From assembly GCF_018476525.1 (NCBI RefSeq), contig NZ_JAHCST010000054.1, forward strand, positions 1-63,239: 63,239 bases of DNA, in the 5' to 3' direction. Below the pieces are notes generated by a model. That model was not told where the DNA came from. It searched no databases and saw nothing but the letters and a program-made list of their open reading frames with translations. This stretch comes from Acrocarpospora catenulata (GTDB lineage Bacteria > Actinomycetota > Actinomycetes > Streptosporangiales > Streptosporangiaceae). The position numbers and the translations under genes were made by a program. Positions 26,692 through 35,849 of the stretch are shown here, in pieces (the first letter of the stretch is position 1; each line of letters begins with the position of its first letter).

Positions 26692-28229
26692 TCGCGGTCC
26701 CAGGCGTAGGGGTCGACGTAGATGACGTGGCCGCCCCGGTCGTCGGTTTCGTCGATGATGTCGTCCCGGTTGGGGCGGACGGGTTCGGAGCGTTTGCGGG
26801 TGAAGGGGGTGGGTTCGGGGTGTTCGTCGGGCCAGTCGTCTCGGATGACGGGGATGGGCATGGTGTCGGCTTCGGTGGCGTCCATCCAGTGGCCAGGCAG
26901 GGGCTTGACCGGCTTGACCTTCTTGGCGACCTTGCCGACCGCGGCGACGATGGGTTCCGCCGGGGAGCGGGACATCAGCCACCAGTTGGTCAGACCGGCG
27001 GAGATGCCCGCGGCCACGCCCACCTCCAGGCTGACCGAGAGCGCGACCTCCCAGGGGGAAGGACCGACGGCTGAGAGGCGCGCACCGCCCAGCGGGCCGC
27101 CGGAAAGGGCGGCGAGCAGGCCCGCGGCGCCACCGGTGGTGAGGCCGCAGACGAAGCCCCAGAGCGGGGCCGCCTCCAGCGAGGGCGTGGGCGCGATCCG
27201 CGCGACCACCACTCCGGCCACCGTGCCGGCGGCGAACGGCAGGGCGATCACCGCCATGACCCAGGGCGGCACCGCCCCCGAATCCGGCAGCGCCCCGAGC
27301 ATCGGCAGCGTCGGGAGCGTGCTCAGTTTGACGCCGGTGGGCGCCACCAGGGTCCCCGTCCCCAGCGCGAATCCCGGCCCCGCGATGTACGCCATGGCCC
27401 AGATGACCGCGTTGAACAGGTACAGCCCCTGGACGAGAAGCAGCAGCAGACCGCCCACGAACCCCGGGCTGAGCACCTCCGACAGTTCCTGGATCGCGTC
27501 GAAGTTGACCACGATCGAGCCGAGCACCAGGACGAGACCGGCGGCCAGCATCATCGACATGGCGACCGCCGTGCCCACCACCACCGAGCGCGGGCGCTCC
27601 GGCAGCAGGCGCAGCATCGACCGCCAGGGGCCGATGGTCCGGGCCACCGCCACCGACCCCGCCACGAACGCCAGCAGGAAGTGGCTCAGCAGCGTCTCCC
27701 CGAGGAACGGCTGGGTGACCTCGTTCCGCGCCACCAACGCGATCATTCCCGCGAGCAGCGCGTACGGCGCCGCCAGCGAAACCCCCGCCCGGGCGATCAG
27801 CACGAACTGCGCCCGCCGCCGCCGGATGGCGAGATCCTTCGGCGTCCCCTTCGGCAACCGCGCCGGCATCCGCAACCGCAGGTCGGCGTCCCGCGCCATC
27901 CACAGCCCGGCCCGGTAGAGCAGCGTCCCCGGCAGGATCATCAACCCCAGCGGCAGCAACCCCACCCGCCCACCGGGAATGGCGAACCCCGCGTGGTGCG
28001 CCGCCAGCCACAGCTGACAGGCCGTCCGAAACACCCCCGGCAGCCCCTGCCCGAACGCGGAGCGCGGCGCCGCGATCCACCCCAGCAGGGTCAGCGTGGT
28101 CAATACGGCCAGCCCGATACCCAGCGTCAACACCGCGGCCAGCATCCCGGACACCGGCAACGGCCGCCGATCCTCGTCACCGAAGACGGCCCGGGGGACT
28201 GTCCGAATCTGGTCAAGAAGCGCCGTCAC
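26688..28229 (-). CDS. DUF6350 (PerM-like) polytopic membrane protein
   Basis: Large integral membrane protein of about 513 residues with roughly ten to twelve hydrophobic helices and a charged cytoplasmic C-terminal tail (after VAKKVKPVKP). It matches the DUF6350 family, named after mycobacterial PerM, which has been linked to cell division under stress. The position next to purN and purH is typical of actinobacteria. GTG 28229 (MTALLDQIR) is my start; TTG at 28247 would add six residues and has no better Shine-Dalgarno. No enzymatic motif is visible. Confidence 0.85.
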   Translation of the reverse strand: MTALLDQIRTVPRAVFGDEDRRPLPVSGMLAAVLTLGIGLAVLTTLTLLGWIAAPRSAFGQGLPGVFRTACQLWLAAHHAGFAIPGGRVGLLPLGLMILPGTLLYRAGLWMARDADLRLRMPARLPKGTPKDLAIRRRRAQFVLIARAGVSLAAPYALLAGMIALVARNEVTQPFLGETLLSHFLLAFVAGSVAVARTIGPWRSMLRLLPERPRSVVVGTAVAMSMMLAAGLVLVLGSIVVNFDAIQELSEVLSPGFVGGLLLLLVQGLYLFNAVIWAMAYIAGPGFALGTGTLVAPTGVKLSTLPTLPMLGALPDSGAVPPWVMAVIALPFAAGTVAGVVVARIAPTPSLEAAPLWGFVCGLTTGGAAGLLAALSGGPLGGARLSAVGPSPWEVALSVSLEVGVAAGISAGLTNWWLMSRSPAEPIVAAVGKVAKKVKPVKPLPGHWMDATEADTMPIPVIRDDWPDEHPEPTPFTRKRSEPVRPNRDDIIDETDDRGGHVIYVDPYAWDRD

Positions 28230-28343
28230 AGTAGCCGATGTTCTCAAGTCCCACCGCCAAGGTGGTCACGCCGCGCCGAAGCCCCGCCCCCTTTGCCCAA
28301 GATCGAGTACGCCTGAAAGCGTCGCGCTGTACGGCGTGCATGG

Positions 28344-28386
28344 CAACACCGCCCCGGGAACGGACGGCGTCCCCGGGGCGGTGTTG
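28344..28386 (-). terminator. Strong hairpin terminator after sucD
   Basis: A perfect 15-bp GC-rich stem (caacaccgccccggg and its complement) with a 13-nt loop starts about 10 nt past the sucD stop. It separates the sucCD operon from the DUF6350 gene on the same strand. Confidence 0.8.
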
Positions 28387-28395
28387 TGGGTGGTT

Positions 28396-29271
28396 TCAGC
28401 GGGACTGCATGATCTCGCGCATGAGTTGGGCGGTTTCGCTGGGGGTCTTGCCGACCCGGACGCCTACCTTTTCGAGGGCTTCCTTCTTGGCCTGAGCGGT
28501 GCCGGCGGAGCCGGAGACGATGGCGCCGGCGTGGCCCATGGTCTTGCCTTCGGGGGCGGTGAAGCCGGCGACGTAGGCGACGACCGGCTTGGTGACGTAG
28601 GCGTCGATGTAGGCCGCGGCGCGTTCCTCGGCGTCGCCGCCGATTTCGCCGATCATGACGATGGCGTCGGTGCCCGGGTCCTCCTGGAAGGCCTGGAGGG
28701 CGTCGATGTGGGTGGTGCCGATCACCGGGTCACCGCCGATGCCGACCGCCGTGGAGAAGCCGAAGTCGCGGAGTTCGTACATCAGCTGGTAGGTCAGGGT
28801 GCCCGACTTGGAGACCAGGCCGATGCGGCCGGGGGTCGTGATGTCGGCGGGGATGATCCCGGCGTTGGAGGCGCCGGGAGAGGCGATGCCGGGGCAGTTC
28901 GGGCCGATGATCCGGGTCTTGTTGCCCTTGGCCGTCGCGTACGCCCAGAACTCGGTGGTGTCGTGGATCGGCACGCCCTCGGTGATGACCACGGCGAGCG
29001 GGATCTCGGCGTCGACGGCCTCCTTCACCGCGTCCTTGGTGAAGGCCGGCGGCACGAAGATGACGCTGACGTCGGCGCCGGTGGCGGCCATCGCCTCGGC
29101 GACGGTGGCGAACACCGGCAGCCCCTCGTGCACGGTCCCGGCCTTACGCGGGTTGACCCCGCCCACGACCTTCGCCCCGGAGGCGAGCATGCGAAGGGTG
29201 TGCTTGGTCCCCTCCGACCCGGTGATGCCCTGAACGATGATCTTGCTGTCTTCGGTGAGCCAGATAGCCAT
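28396..29271 (-). CDS. sucD: Succinyl-CoA ligase alpha subunit
   Basis: CoA-binding subunit of the TCA-cycle succinyl-CoA synthetase, which makes ATP or GTP from succinyl-CoA. The 291-residue protein has the [14 protein letters not shown] CoA-site segment, the SKSGTLTYQ motif and the phosphorylated-histidine region GHAGAIV. The ATG overlaps the sucC stop by one base (TAATG), ensuring coupled translation of the two subunits. It is followed by a strong hairpin. Confidence 0.97.
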   Translation of the reverse strand: MAIWLTEDSKIIVQGITGSEGTKHTLRMLASGAKVVGGVNPRKAGTVHEGLPVFATVAEAMAATGADVSVIFVPPAFTKDAVKEAVDAEIPLAVVITEGVPIHDTTEFWAYATAKGNKTRIIGPNCPGIASPGASNAGIIPADITTPGRIGLVSKSGTLTYQLMYELRDFGFSTAVGIGGDPVIGTTHIDALQAFQEDPGTDAIVMIGEIGGDAEERAAAYIDAYVTKPVVAYVAGFTAPEGKTMGHAGAIVSGSAGTAQAKKEALEKVGVRVGKTPSETAQLMREIMQSR

Positions 29272-30452
29272 TACGCACCCACTGCCGCGAGCTCGGCGGC
29301 CCGCTTGGCCGCGTCATCCATAGTGTCGACCAGTTCGACGCCGGGAAGCGCGGCGTCCCGCAGAATCTCGCGGCCGAGCGCCGCGTTGTTGCCGTCCAGC
29401 CGGACGACCAGGGGCCGCGTCACGGCCTCGCCCCGGTCACCGAGCAGCTTGAACGCCGACACGATGCCGTTGGCCACCGCGTCGCAGGCGGTGATCCCGC
29501 CGAAGACGTTGACGAACACCGACTCGACCGCCGGGTCGGACAGAATGATCTCCAGGCCGTTGGCCATCACCTCGGCCGAGGCGCCGCCGCCGATGTCCAG
29601 GAAGTTGGCCGGCTTGGGCTGGCCGGGGAACGCCTCCCCCGCGTACGCGACGACGTCCAGCGTGGACATGACCAGGCCCGCGCCGTTGCCGATGATGCCG
29701 ACCGAGCCGTCCAGCTTGACGTAGTTGAGGTTCTTCGCCTTGGCCTTGGCCTCCAGCGGGTCCTCGGACGCCTTGTCGACGTAGGACTCGTGCTCCTTCT
29801 GGCGGAAGTCGGCGTTGGCGTCCAGGGTGACCTTGCCGTCCAGCGCCTTGACCTGGCCGTCGGCGGACAGGATGAGCGGGTTGACCTCGACCAGCGAGGC
29901 GTCCTCGTCGACGAAGACGGCCCACAGCTTCTCGATCAGCTCGGCCGCGCCGTCCAGCGCCCGCTCCGGCAGGCCGCCCGCCTGGGCGATCTCGCGAGCC
30001 CGCGCCCGGTCAACCCCGGTGAGCGGACTGACCGGCACCTTCGCCACCTTCTCCGGGGCGGTGTGCGCGACTTCCTCGATGTCCATGCCGCCCGCGGCGG
30101 AGCAGATCGCGAGGAAGGTACGGTTGGCCCGGTCGAGCAGGAAGGAGAAGTAGTACTCCTCCGCGATGTTGCTCGCCTCCTCGATCAGGACCTTGTGGAC
30201 CGTGTGGCCCTTGATGTCCATGCCGAGGATCTGGCCCGCCTTCACTTCGGCGTCGGCGGCGTCGGCGGCCACCTTGACGCCGCCGGCCTTGCCGCGGCCC
30301 CCGGTCTTGACCTGGGCCTTGACGACCACGCGGCCGGTCAGCTGCTGCGCCGCCGCGTGTGCCTCCTCCGCGGTGTGCGCGACGATGCCGCGCGGCACCG
30401 GAATGCCGTACTCCGCGAAGAGCTCCTTCGCCTGATGTTCGAACAGGTCCAC
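29271..30452 (-). CDS. sucC: Succinyl-CoA ligase beta subunit
   Basis: Nucleotide-binding ATP-grasp subunit partnering with SucD. The 393-residue protein starts [12 protein letters not shown] and has [14 protein letters not shown], the EVNPLI metal-site glutamate and the INVFGGI-like segment [14 protein letters not shown] start at 30452. The 250-nt region upstream (30453-30702) should hold the operon promoter but shows no convincing -35/-10 pair to me. Confidence 0.97.
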   Translation of the reverse strand: MDLFEHQAKELFAEYGIPVPRGIVAHTAEEAHAAAQQLTGRVVVKAQVKTGGRGKAGGVKVAADAADAEVKAGQILGMDIKGHTVHKVLIEEASNIAEEYYFSFLLDRANRTFLAICSAAGGMDIEEVAHTAPEKVAKVPVSPLTGVDRARAREIAQAGGLPERALDGAAELIEKLWAVFVDEDASLVEVNPLILSADGQVKALDGKVTLDANADFRQKEHESYVDKASEDPLEAKAKAKNLNYVKLDGSVGIIGNGAGLVMSTLDVVAYAGEAFPGQPKPANFLDIGGGASAEVMANGLEIILSDPAVESVFVNVFGGITACDAVANGIVSAFKLLGDRGEAVTRPLVVRLDGNNAALGREILRDAALPGVELVDTMDDAAKRAAELAAVGA

Positions 30453-30702
30453 GAGGGTCCGTCCCTTTTGATGTCGCCTTTGATATCGCCTGGAGTGGGT
30501 GTCGCCTGTCGGCGCCAGGCGTGTCCTCCCGCCTGGTTTTCCGCGGATGAAGCCTAGCCCCAGCCCTGATACACCGATGTCATCGGGTCCGCTAAACCCT
30601 TGCCAACGCCAGCAGATTACGGAAAAGTTTCACAAACTGCCCAAACCGCCCGGGTCGGCCCGCTGGCACAGACTACCGTCGCCGCGGACTACGGCGAGGA
30701 CG

Positions 30703-31116
30703 TTACCGGGGCTCCAGCCCGACCGCCGGGACCGCGCTCCGAACCCACTCCACGATCTCCTCCGTCGTGGACCCCGGTGTGAAGATTCGCGCGACACCCA
30801 TGCGCTTCAGTTCTGGAATGTCGGCATCCGGGATGATGCCGCCTCCGAAGACCACGATGTCCTCGGCTTCCTGTTCGCGCAGTACCTCCATGAGCCGTGC
30901 GAACAGCGTCATGTGCGCTCCCGACAGGATCGACAAGCCGATGGCCGCCGCGTCCTCCTGGACCGCCGTCTGGACGATCTGCTCCGGCGTCTGGTGCAAC
31001 CCGGTGTAGATCACCTCCATCCCGGCATCCCGCAACGCCCGAGCCACGACCTTCACCCCACGGTCGTGCCCATCAAGCCCCGGCTTCCCCAGCACCACCC
31101 GAATCCTGCTGTCCAT
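30703..31116 (-). CDS. Stand-alone cobalamin-binding domain protein (mutase small subunit type)
   Basis: 137-residue protein consisting only of the B12-binding domain of methylmalonyl-CoA-mutase-type enzymes. It has the base-off ligand motif DGHDRG (DxHxxG) near residues 15-20, the SILSGAHM segment and the [10 protein letters not shown] loop. No catalytic TIM-barrel subunit is nearby, so it must work with a partner encoded elsewhere, for example an acyl-CoA mutase large subunit, or act as a cobalamin carrier. ATG 31116, 250 nt upstream of sucC, whose substrate succinyl-CoA is the product of methylmalonyl-CoA mutase. Confidence 0.9.
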   Translation of the reverse strand: MDSRIRVVLGKPGLDGHDRGVKVVARALRDAGMEVIYTGLHQTPEQIVQTAVQEDAAAIGLSILSGAHMTLFARLMEVLREQEAEDIVVFGGGIIPDADIPELKRMGVARIFTPGSTTEEIVEWVRSAVPAVGLEPR

Positions 31117-31123
31117 GCCCGCA

Positions 31124-31189
31124 CTGTAACCCTCGCCCGACCACTTCCGACCAGCTGAGAACGGGTGTGTGCCCGATGGAGGGTTACAG
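31124..31189. repeat. 11-bp inverted repeat spanning the pcrA stop and the B12-protein leader
   Basis: ctgtaaccctc (31124-31134) recurs perfectly inverted at 31179-31189, where it includes the pcrA stop codon. The 44-nt gap makes it a long-loop terminator for pcrA or a chance match. Confidence 0.3.
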
Positions 31190-33406
31190 CTTTTCCAGCT
31201 TGGCGTAGGCCAAGATCAAGGTTTTCTGGCCTGAGGTGCCGAAGTCGATTTTGGCGCTGGTGCGTTCGGCGGTGCCCTCGACGGAGATGACAGTGCCGAG
31301 GCCGAAGGAGTCGTGGGTGACGCGGTCGCCGGGGCTCAGGTTGGGGATGGGGCGAGAGGAGGCCTTGGGGGCGCGGGATTCGCGGGTGGTCGCGGCGCGC
31401 CAGGCGTTCTTCTTGGGGTCGTTTCGCCAGTCGATCAGGTCTTGGGGGACCTCGGCGAGGAAACGGGAGGCGGGGTTGAAGGCGGGGGCTCCCCAGGAGG
31501 TGCGGACCGCGGCGCGGGAGAGGTAGAGGCGCTGTTCGGCCCGGGTGATGCCGACGTAGGCCAGGCGGCGCTCCTCCTCGAGTTCCTTGGGGTCGCTGAG
31601 CGAGCGCATGTGCGGGAAGACGCCGTCCTCCATCGCGGTCAGGAAGACGACCGGGAATTCGAGGCCCTTGGCGGTGTGCAGGGTCATCAGGGTGACCATG
31701 CCGCCGTGGTCCTCGCCTTCGGGGATCTGGTCGGCGTCGGCGACCAGGGAGACCTGCTCCAGGAAGTCGACCAGCGTGCCCTCCGGGTTGGCCTCCTCGA
31801 ATTCGGCCGCGACGGAGATGAGCTCGTTGAGGTTCTCCAGGCGGCTCTCGTCCTGGGGGTCGCCGGAGGTTTCGAGTTCGGTGCGGTAGCCGGTGCCGTT
31901 GAGGACCTCTTCTGCCAGGTCGGACAGGGGAAGTTCCTTGGTCCGCAACTCGTCGAGGAGGGCGACGAAGTCCTTGATGGCGTTGAGGGAGCGGGTGGCC
32001 AGGCCGGGAGCCTCCTCGGCGCGGCGGAGGCCCTCCCAGTAGTTGATCTGCTCCCGGGAGGCGAACGCCTCGATCATCGACTCGGCCCGCTCGCCGATGC
32101 CGCGCTTGGGGACGTTCAGGATACGCCGCAGGGACACGGTGTCGGCGGGATTGGCGAGCACCCGCAGGTACGCGAGCAGGTCCTTGACCTCCTTGCGCTC
32201 GTAGAACCGCACGCCCCCGACCACCCGATACGGCAGCCCGGTCCGGATGAAGATCTCCTCGAACACCCGGGACGCCGAGTTGGTCCGGTAGAAGACGGCC
32301 ACCTGACCGGGCGTGATCCCCTCCTCGTCGGAGAGCCGGTCCACCTCCTGCGCGACGAACATGGCCTCGTCGTGCTCGTTGTCCGCCACGTACGCAACGA
32401 TCTTGGAGCCGGCCCCCTGGTCGGACCAGAGGTTCTTCGGCTTGCGGGAGGCGTTCCTGGCGATGACCGCGTTGGCCGCGTTGAGAATGGTCTGGGTGGA
32501 GCGGTAGTTCTGCTCCAGCAGGATGGTCCTGGCCGACGGATAGTCGCGCTCGAACTCCAGGATGTTGCGGATGGTCGCGCCCCGGAAGGCGTAGATGGAC
32601 TGGTCGGCGTCGCCCACCACGACCAGCTCGGCGGGCTCGAGCGGCCCGTCCTCCCCGTCCGCGCTCTTCCCGCCTGGCGTGCCCACCAGCTCCTTGACCA
32701 GCGTGTACTGCGCGTGGTTGGTGTCCTGGTACTCATCGACCATGACATGCCGGAAGCGTCGCCGGTAGTGCTCGGCCACGTCGGGGAAGAGCTGGAACAA
32801 GGTCACCGTGAGCATGATCAGGTCGTCGAAGTCCATCGCGCCGGCCTCGGTGAGCCGCCGCTGGTAGAGCTTGTACGCCTCGGCGAGCTGCCGTTCCAGA
32901 TGGGTCTGCGCCTTGTCGGCGGCCGTGTCGTAGTCGATCAGCTCGTTCTTGAGGTTGCTCACCTGCGCCGAGAACGCCCGCGGCGGATACCGCTTGGGAT
33001 CCAGGTCGAGCTCCCGGCAGACCAGCGCCATCAGCCGCTGCGAGTCGGCCTGGTCGTAGATGGAGAAACTGGAGGTGAACCCGAGCCGCTTGCCCTCCCG
33101 CCGCAGGATGCGCACGCAGGCGCTGTGGAAGGTCATCACCCACATCGCCTTGGACCGCGGCCCGACCAGCCGGTCCACCCGGTCCTTCATCTCCCGGGCG
33201 GCCTTGTTGGTGAAGGTGATCGCCAGGATCTCCCCTGGGTGCACGTGCCGCTCGGCCAGCAGGTAGGCGATGCGGTGGGTGAGCACCCGTGTCTTGCCGG
33301 AACCCGCGCCCGCGACGATCAGCAGCGGCCCGCCCTGATGGACCACCGCCTCCCGCTGCTGGGGATTGAGGCCGTCTAGCAAGGGATGGGTAACGAGGCT
33401 CGACAC
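31184..33406 (-). CDS. pcrA: UvrD/PcrA-type ATP-dependent DNA helicase
   Basis: SF1A 3'-to-5' DNA helicase for repair and replication-fork processing. The 740-residue protein has the Q motif (LNPQQREAV), Walker [39 protein letters not shown], the NYRST motif, [16 protein letters not shown] and [11 protein letters not shown]. The C-terminal Tudor-like region ([19 protein letters not shown]) typical of PcrA is intact. GTG at 33406 gives the normal N-terminus; no Shine-Dalgarno is present but TACCCT lies 6 nt upstream, so a leaderless transcript is likely. Extension upstream into the divergent gene region is rejected. Confidence 0.96.
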   Translation of the reverse strand: MSSLVTHPLLDGLNPQQREAVVHQGGPLLIVAGAGSGKTRVLTHRIAYLLAERHVHPGEILAITFTNKAAREMKDRVDRLVGPRSKAMWVMTFHSACVRILRREGKRLGFTSSFSIYDQADSQRLMALVCRELDLDPKRYPPRAFSAQVSNLKNELIDYDTAADKAQTHLERQLAEAYKLYQRRLTEAGAMDFDDLIMLTVTLFQLFPDVAEHYRRRFRHVMVDEYQDTNHAQYTLVKELVGTPGGKSADGEDGPLEPAELVVVGDADQSIYAFRGATIRNILEFERDYPSARTILLEQNYRSTQTILNAANAVIARNASRKPKNLWSDQGAGSKIVAYVADNEHDEAMFVAQEVDRLSDEEGITPGQVAVFYRTNSASRVFEEIFIRTGLPYRVVGGVRFYERKEVKDLLAYLRVLANPADTVSLRRILNVPKRGIGERAESMIEAFASREQINYWEGLRRAEEAPGLATRSLNAIKDFVALLDELRTKELPLSDLAEEVLNGTGYRTELETSGDPQDESRLENLNELISVAAEFEEANPEGTLVDFLEQVSLVADADQIPEGEDHGGMVTLMTLHTAKGLEFPVVFLTAMEDGVFPHMRSLSDPKELEEERRLAYVGITRAEQRLYLSRAAVRTSWGAPAFNPASRFLAEVPQDLIDWRNDPKKNAWRAATTRESRAPKASSRPIPNLSPGDRVTHDSFGLGTVISVEGTAERTSAKIDFGTSGQKTLILAYAKLEKL

Positions 33407-33412
33407 GCCCCT

Positions 33413-33418
33413 AGGGTA
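33413..33418 (-). promoter_or_regulatory. Candidate -10 box for leaderless pcrA
   Basis: TACCCT on the minus strand is followed by 6 nt and then the GTG, which would become the first transcribed codon. No clear -35 is seen. Confidence 0.4.
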
Positions 33419-33501
33419 TGGCCGCCGACCGACACTTCGCGTCGCTAACCGGCCCCCGGATGCCGCTCGCCTTCGGCCCAGCGGATGAACCCCCGCCGGC
33501 T

Positions 33502-33527
33502 GCCCGATGTTTTGGGAAATATCGGGC
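33502..33527. repeat. 7-bp dyad upstream of the PIG-L deacetylase gene
   Basis: gcccgat (33502-33508) and atcgggc (33521-33527) flank a 12-nt A/T-richer centre. It lies between divergent pcrA and PIG-L genes and could be an operator; arms are short, so chance cannot be excluded. Confidence 0.3.
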
Positions 33528-33569
33528 GGGCGGGGCATGTTGCGGCTGGACGAGTTCAAGGAGGCGAAC

Positions 33570-34289
33570 GTGCTGGATCCAGCGGACATCCGGACGGTGC
33601 TGGTGGTCACCGCGCACCCCGACGACATCGACTTCGGCGGGGCGGGGACGGTGGCCACGCTCACCGACCGTGGTGTGGAGGTGGTGTACTGCCTGGCCAC
33701 CTTAGGGGACGCGGGAGGCCACGACCGTACGGTGAACGGGCGCGACATGGCGGAGATCCGGCGCGCCGAGCAGACCGCGGCGGCCAAGCACGTCGGCGTC
33801 ACCGACATCCGCACGCTCGGCTATCCGGACGGGCTCCTGGAACCCACCCTGGGCCTGCGCCGCGACATCGCCCGGGTGATCCGCCAGGTTCGGCCGGACG
33901 TGGTGATCACCTCCACCCCGGAACGGAACTACGTCCGGATCGGGCCCAGCCATCCGGACCACCGGGCCGTGGGGTCGGCGGCCCTGGACGCCGTCTATCC
34001 CGACGCCCGCAATCCGTACGCCTTCCCCGAACTACTCGAATCCGAGGGCCTTGAGCCGTGGACGGTCCGCGAGGTGTGGTTGATCGGCTCCATGACGCCC
34101 ACCGACTGGGTGGACGTCACCGCCACCGTGGACCGCAAGATCGCCGCACTGCGGGCGCACGAGTCGCAGACCGCCCACATGACCGAGCTGGACAAGATGA
34201 TCAGAACCATGCTGGCGACCCATGCGGCGAACGCGGGTCTTCCCGAGGGTTCCTTCGCGGAGGCCTTCCAGGTGGTGCCGACCGGATGA
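33570..34289 (+). CDS. PIG-L family N-acetyl-sugar deacetylase
   Basis: Zinc-dependent LmbE/PIG-L deacetylase, 239 residues from GTG 33570, which has AAGGAGG 5 nt upstream. In-frame ATGs at 33537 and earlier are possible but less well placed. Zinc motifs AHPDD (near the N-terminus) and HPDH are present. Relatives include MshB (mycothiol synthesis) and mycothiol S-conjugate amidase, and glycopeptide deacetylases; this one is shorter than MshB, so the substrate is left open. It converges on the CPBP protease gene with about 10 nt between stops. Confidence 0.9.
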   Translation: MLDPADIRTVLVVTAHPDDIDFGGAGTVATLTDRGVEVVYCLATLGDAGGHDRTVNGRDMAEIRRAEQTAAAKHVGVTDIRTLGYPDGLLEPTLGLRRDIARVIRQVRPDVVITSTPERNYVRIGPSHPDHRAVGSAALDAVYPDARNPYAFPELLESEGLEPWTVREVWLIGSMTPTDWVDVTATVDRKIAALRAHESQTAHMTELDKMIRTMLATHAANAGLPEGSFAEAFQVVPTG

Positions 34290-34299
34290 ACGCGCCCGG

Positions 34300-35016
34300 C
34301 TAACGCTTCGGACGCCTGTCGACCCTGCGGGCAATGCGCGCGGCGGCGTATCCGAACGAGTTCGTGGCGGTGTGCACCAGCGCGGGCGCGAGCAGACCGC
34401 CTCGCCGCCGCAGCTCGTGGAAGAACAATCCCGCCGCCGCCGTGGACACCACGGTCCCCGCCACCAATCGCCCGGTCTGACCCCGCGCCTCCGCCTCCCC
34501 GGCCGTGGTCAACCGGGTCAGGGACGGGTTGGCCCGAGCCATGTCCAAGGCCGGAAGCACGTGCCAGACGCCGAACAGCGCGGCCGACAGCCCTGCCCCC
34601 GCCCTCGTCCCCACCAGACGCCCCAACAGCGCCGGCAGCACCCCCCGGAACGCCACCTCCTCCAGCAGGACCGTCCCGACCGGCACCTGGATCAGCGCCT
34701 CCTCGATCAACCGCCTCCGGGACAAGGCAAGCGCCCGCTCATCCCGGAACAGCCCCCGGGTCTGCGGCATCGCCACCCCCGCCGCGTAAGCCGCCGCGAC
34801 CCCACCGGCCAGCACCCCACCCACCAAGGCCCCGCGTTCCGCCTGAGCGAAGCCCATCTCCCCCCAGCCGACCCTTTGCTTCCTGGCGATCCCCACCACC
34901 AGCCCGGCGGCCACGGCCGAAGTAACCGGTGCCCATCTCTTGGCGACCAGGTTGTTCATCACATTGGCCACCCCGAGCGCCACGCAACACCCGGCAACCG
35001 CACGCCCGACTCCCAC
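34300..35016 (-). CDS. CPBP-family intramembrane metalloprotease
   Basis: Polytopic membrane protein of the CPBP (CAAX protease and bacteriocin-processing, ABI) family, 238 residues. Conserved motifs are present: EEVAFRG (EExxxR type), FGVWH and the late HTATN. GTG at 35016 with GGAGGGAG 6 nt upstream. It is the last gene of an apparent five-gene minus-strand run beginning with a sensor kinase. In bacteria such proteins have been linked to prenyl-protein-like cleavage, immunity and regulated proteolysis; its target here is unknown. Confidence 0.9.
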   Translation of the reverse strand: MGVGRAVAGCCVALGVANVMNNLVAKRWAPVTSAVAAGLVVGIARKQRVGWGEMGFAQAERGALVGGVLAGGVAAAYAAGVAMPQTRGLFRDERALALSRRRLIEEALIQVPVGTVLLEEVAFRGVLPALLGRLVGTRAGAGLSAALFGVWHVLPALDMARANPSLTRLTTAGEAEARGQTGRLVAGTVVSTAAAGLFFHELRRRGGLLAPALVHTATNSFGYAAARIARRVDRRPKR

Positions 35017-35050
35017 CGGAACTCCCTCCCTCGCCCTGAATACCGGAACT

Positions 35051-35788
35051 TCAGCAGGCGGTAACCCCCTGCTGGTAGCCGGTGATGTAAGCGTTCTGGC
35101 GGCGTTCCGGGGTGCCGTGGGCTCCTGGCTGCCACCAGGCGTCGGTGGGGTCCCCCGCGGCTTCGAGGTTGGCCAGCAGTTCGGTGTCGTCGCCCTCCTC
35201 GTCCTGGATCTGCCCGGCCCGGAGCAGAGCGCTCAGCGCGCCGCCGGCGTAGCAGTCGGCCTGGAGCTCGCGCTCCACGCTGTAGCTGAAGTCCTGCATC
35301 AACTGGGCCTGGACGGCATGCCCGAACTCATGCGGGATCACGACATACACGGCGCCGTCCCCGAGCTGCTGGTAGAGCCCCTGCAACCAGCTCGCGTCGA
35401 ACGCGATGAAGTGCCCGTCCTGGCAGTAGAAGGCGTTGTTGGGCACGGCGGGCTGCCCACCGCAGGCGGGCCCGTCGTTGCCGTTGTACGCGATGAACGC
35501 CTCGACCGGCCGGTAGGTGGAGCCACCGGCCTGGAACTGGCGGGCCCAGAACTGCTCGGTCAGGCAACGCGCCAGCCGTACGTCGCTGGCGAAGGTGTCC
35601 CCCCGGTCCCGGCAACCCCAGGACTGGCCGCCGGGGCTGGCCTCGGTCGTCGGATCAACGCCGGACTCCGGCTCGGACGAGGACGATCCTGGCGGGGACA
35701 GCTCGACGATCCCGCACCCGGTGACGGCCGACAGGAGGGTGAACGCCGCGACCAGCGCGACGGCGACTCTTCGATGACCCACCCCCAC
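35051..35788 (-). CDS. Lipoprotein neutral zinc metallopeptidase (YpfJ-like)
   Basis: Putative extracellular peptidase of the neutral zinc metallopeptidase family. GTG at 35788 gives a 245-residue precursor with a signal peptide and lipobox AVTGC (Cys25). The mature protein has the HExxH zinc site in PHEFGHAVQ and a downstream E-x-x-AD segment (ELQADCYAG) supplying a third ligand. Six Cys suggest disulfides. A longer frame from ATG 35839 would hide the signal peptide and is rejected. It is 62 nt after the GCS2 gene and 34 nt before the CPBP gene. Confidence 0.88.
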   Translation of the reverse strand: MGVGHRRVAVALVAAFTLLSAVTGCGIVELSPPGSSSSEPESGVDPTTEASPGGQSWGCRDRGDTFASDVRLARCLTEQFWARQFQAGGSTYRPVEAFIAYNGNDGPACGGQPAVPNNAFYCQDGHFIAFDASWLQGLYQQLGDGAVYVVIPHEFGHAVQAQLMQDFSYSVERELQADCYAGGALSALLRAGQIQDEEGDDTELLANLEAAGDPTDAWWQPGAHGTPERRQNAYITGYQQGVTAC

Positions 35789-35849
35789 ATAGTGACCCGA
35801 TTCCGCACCGGCAATCCCGCTAAATGACGACATCCTCATGACGGTGCGG

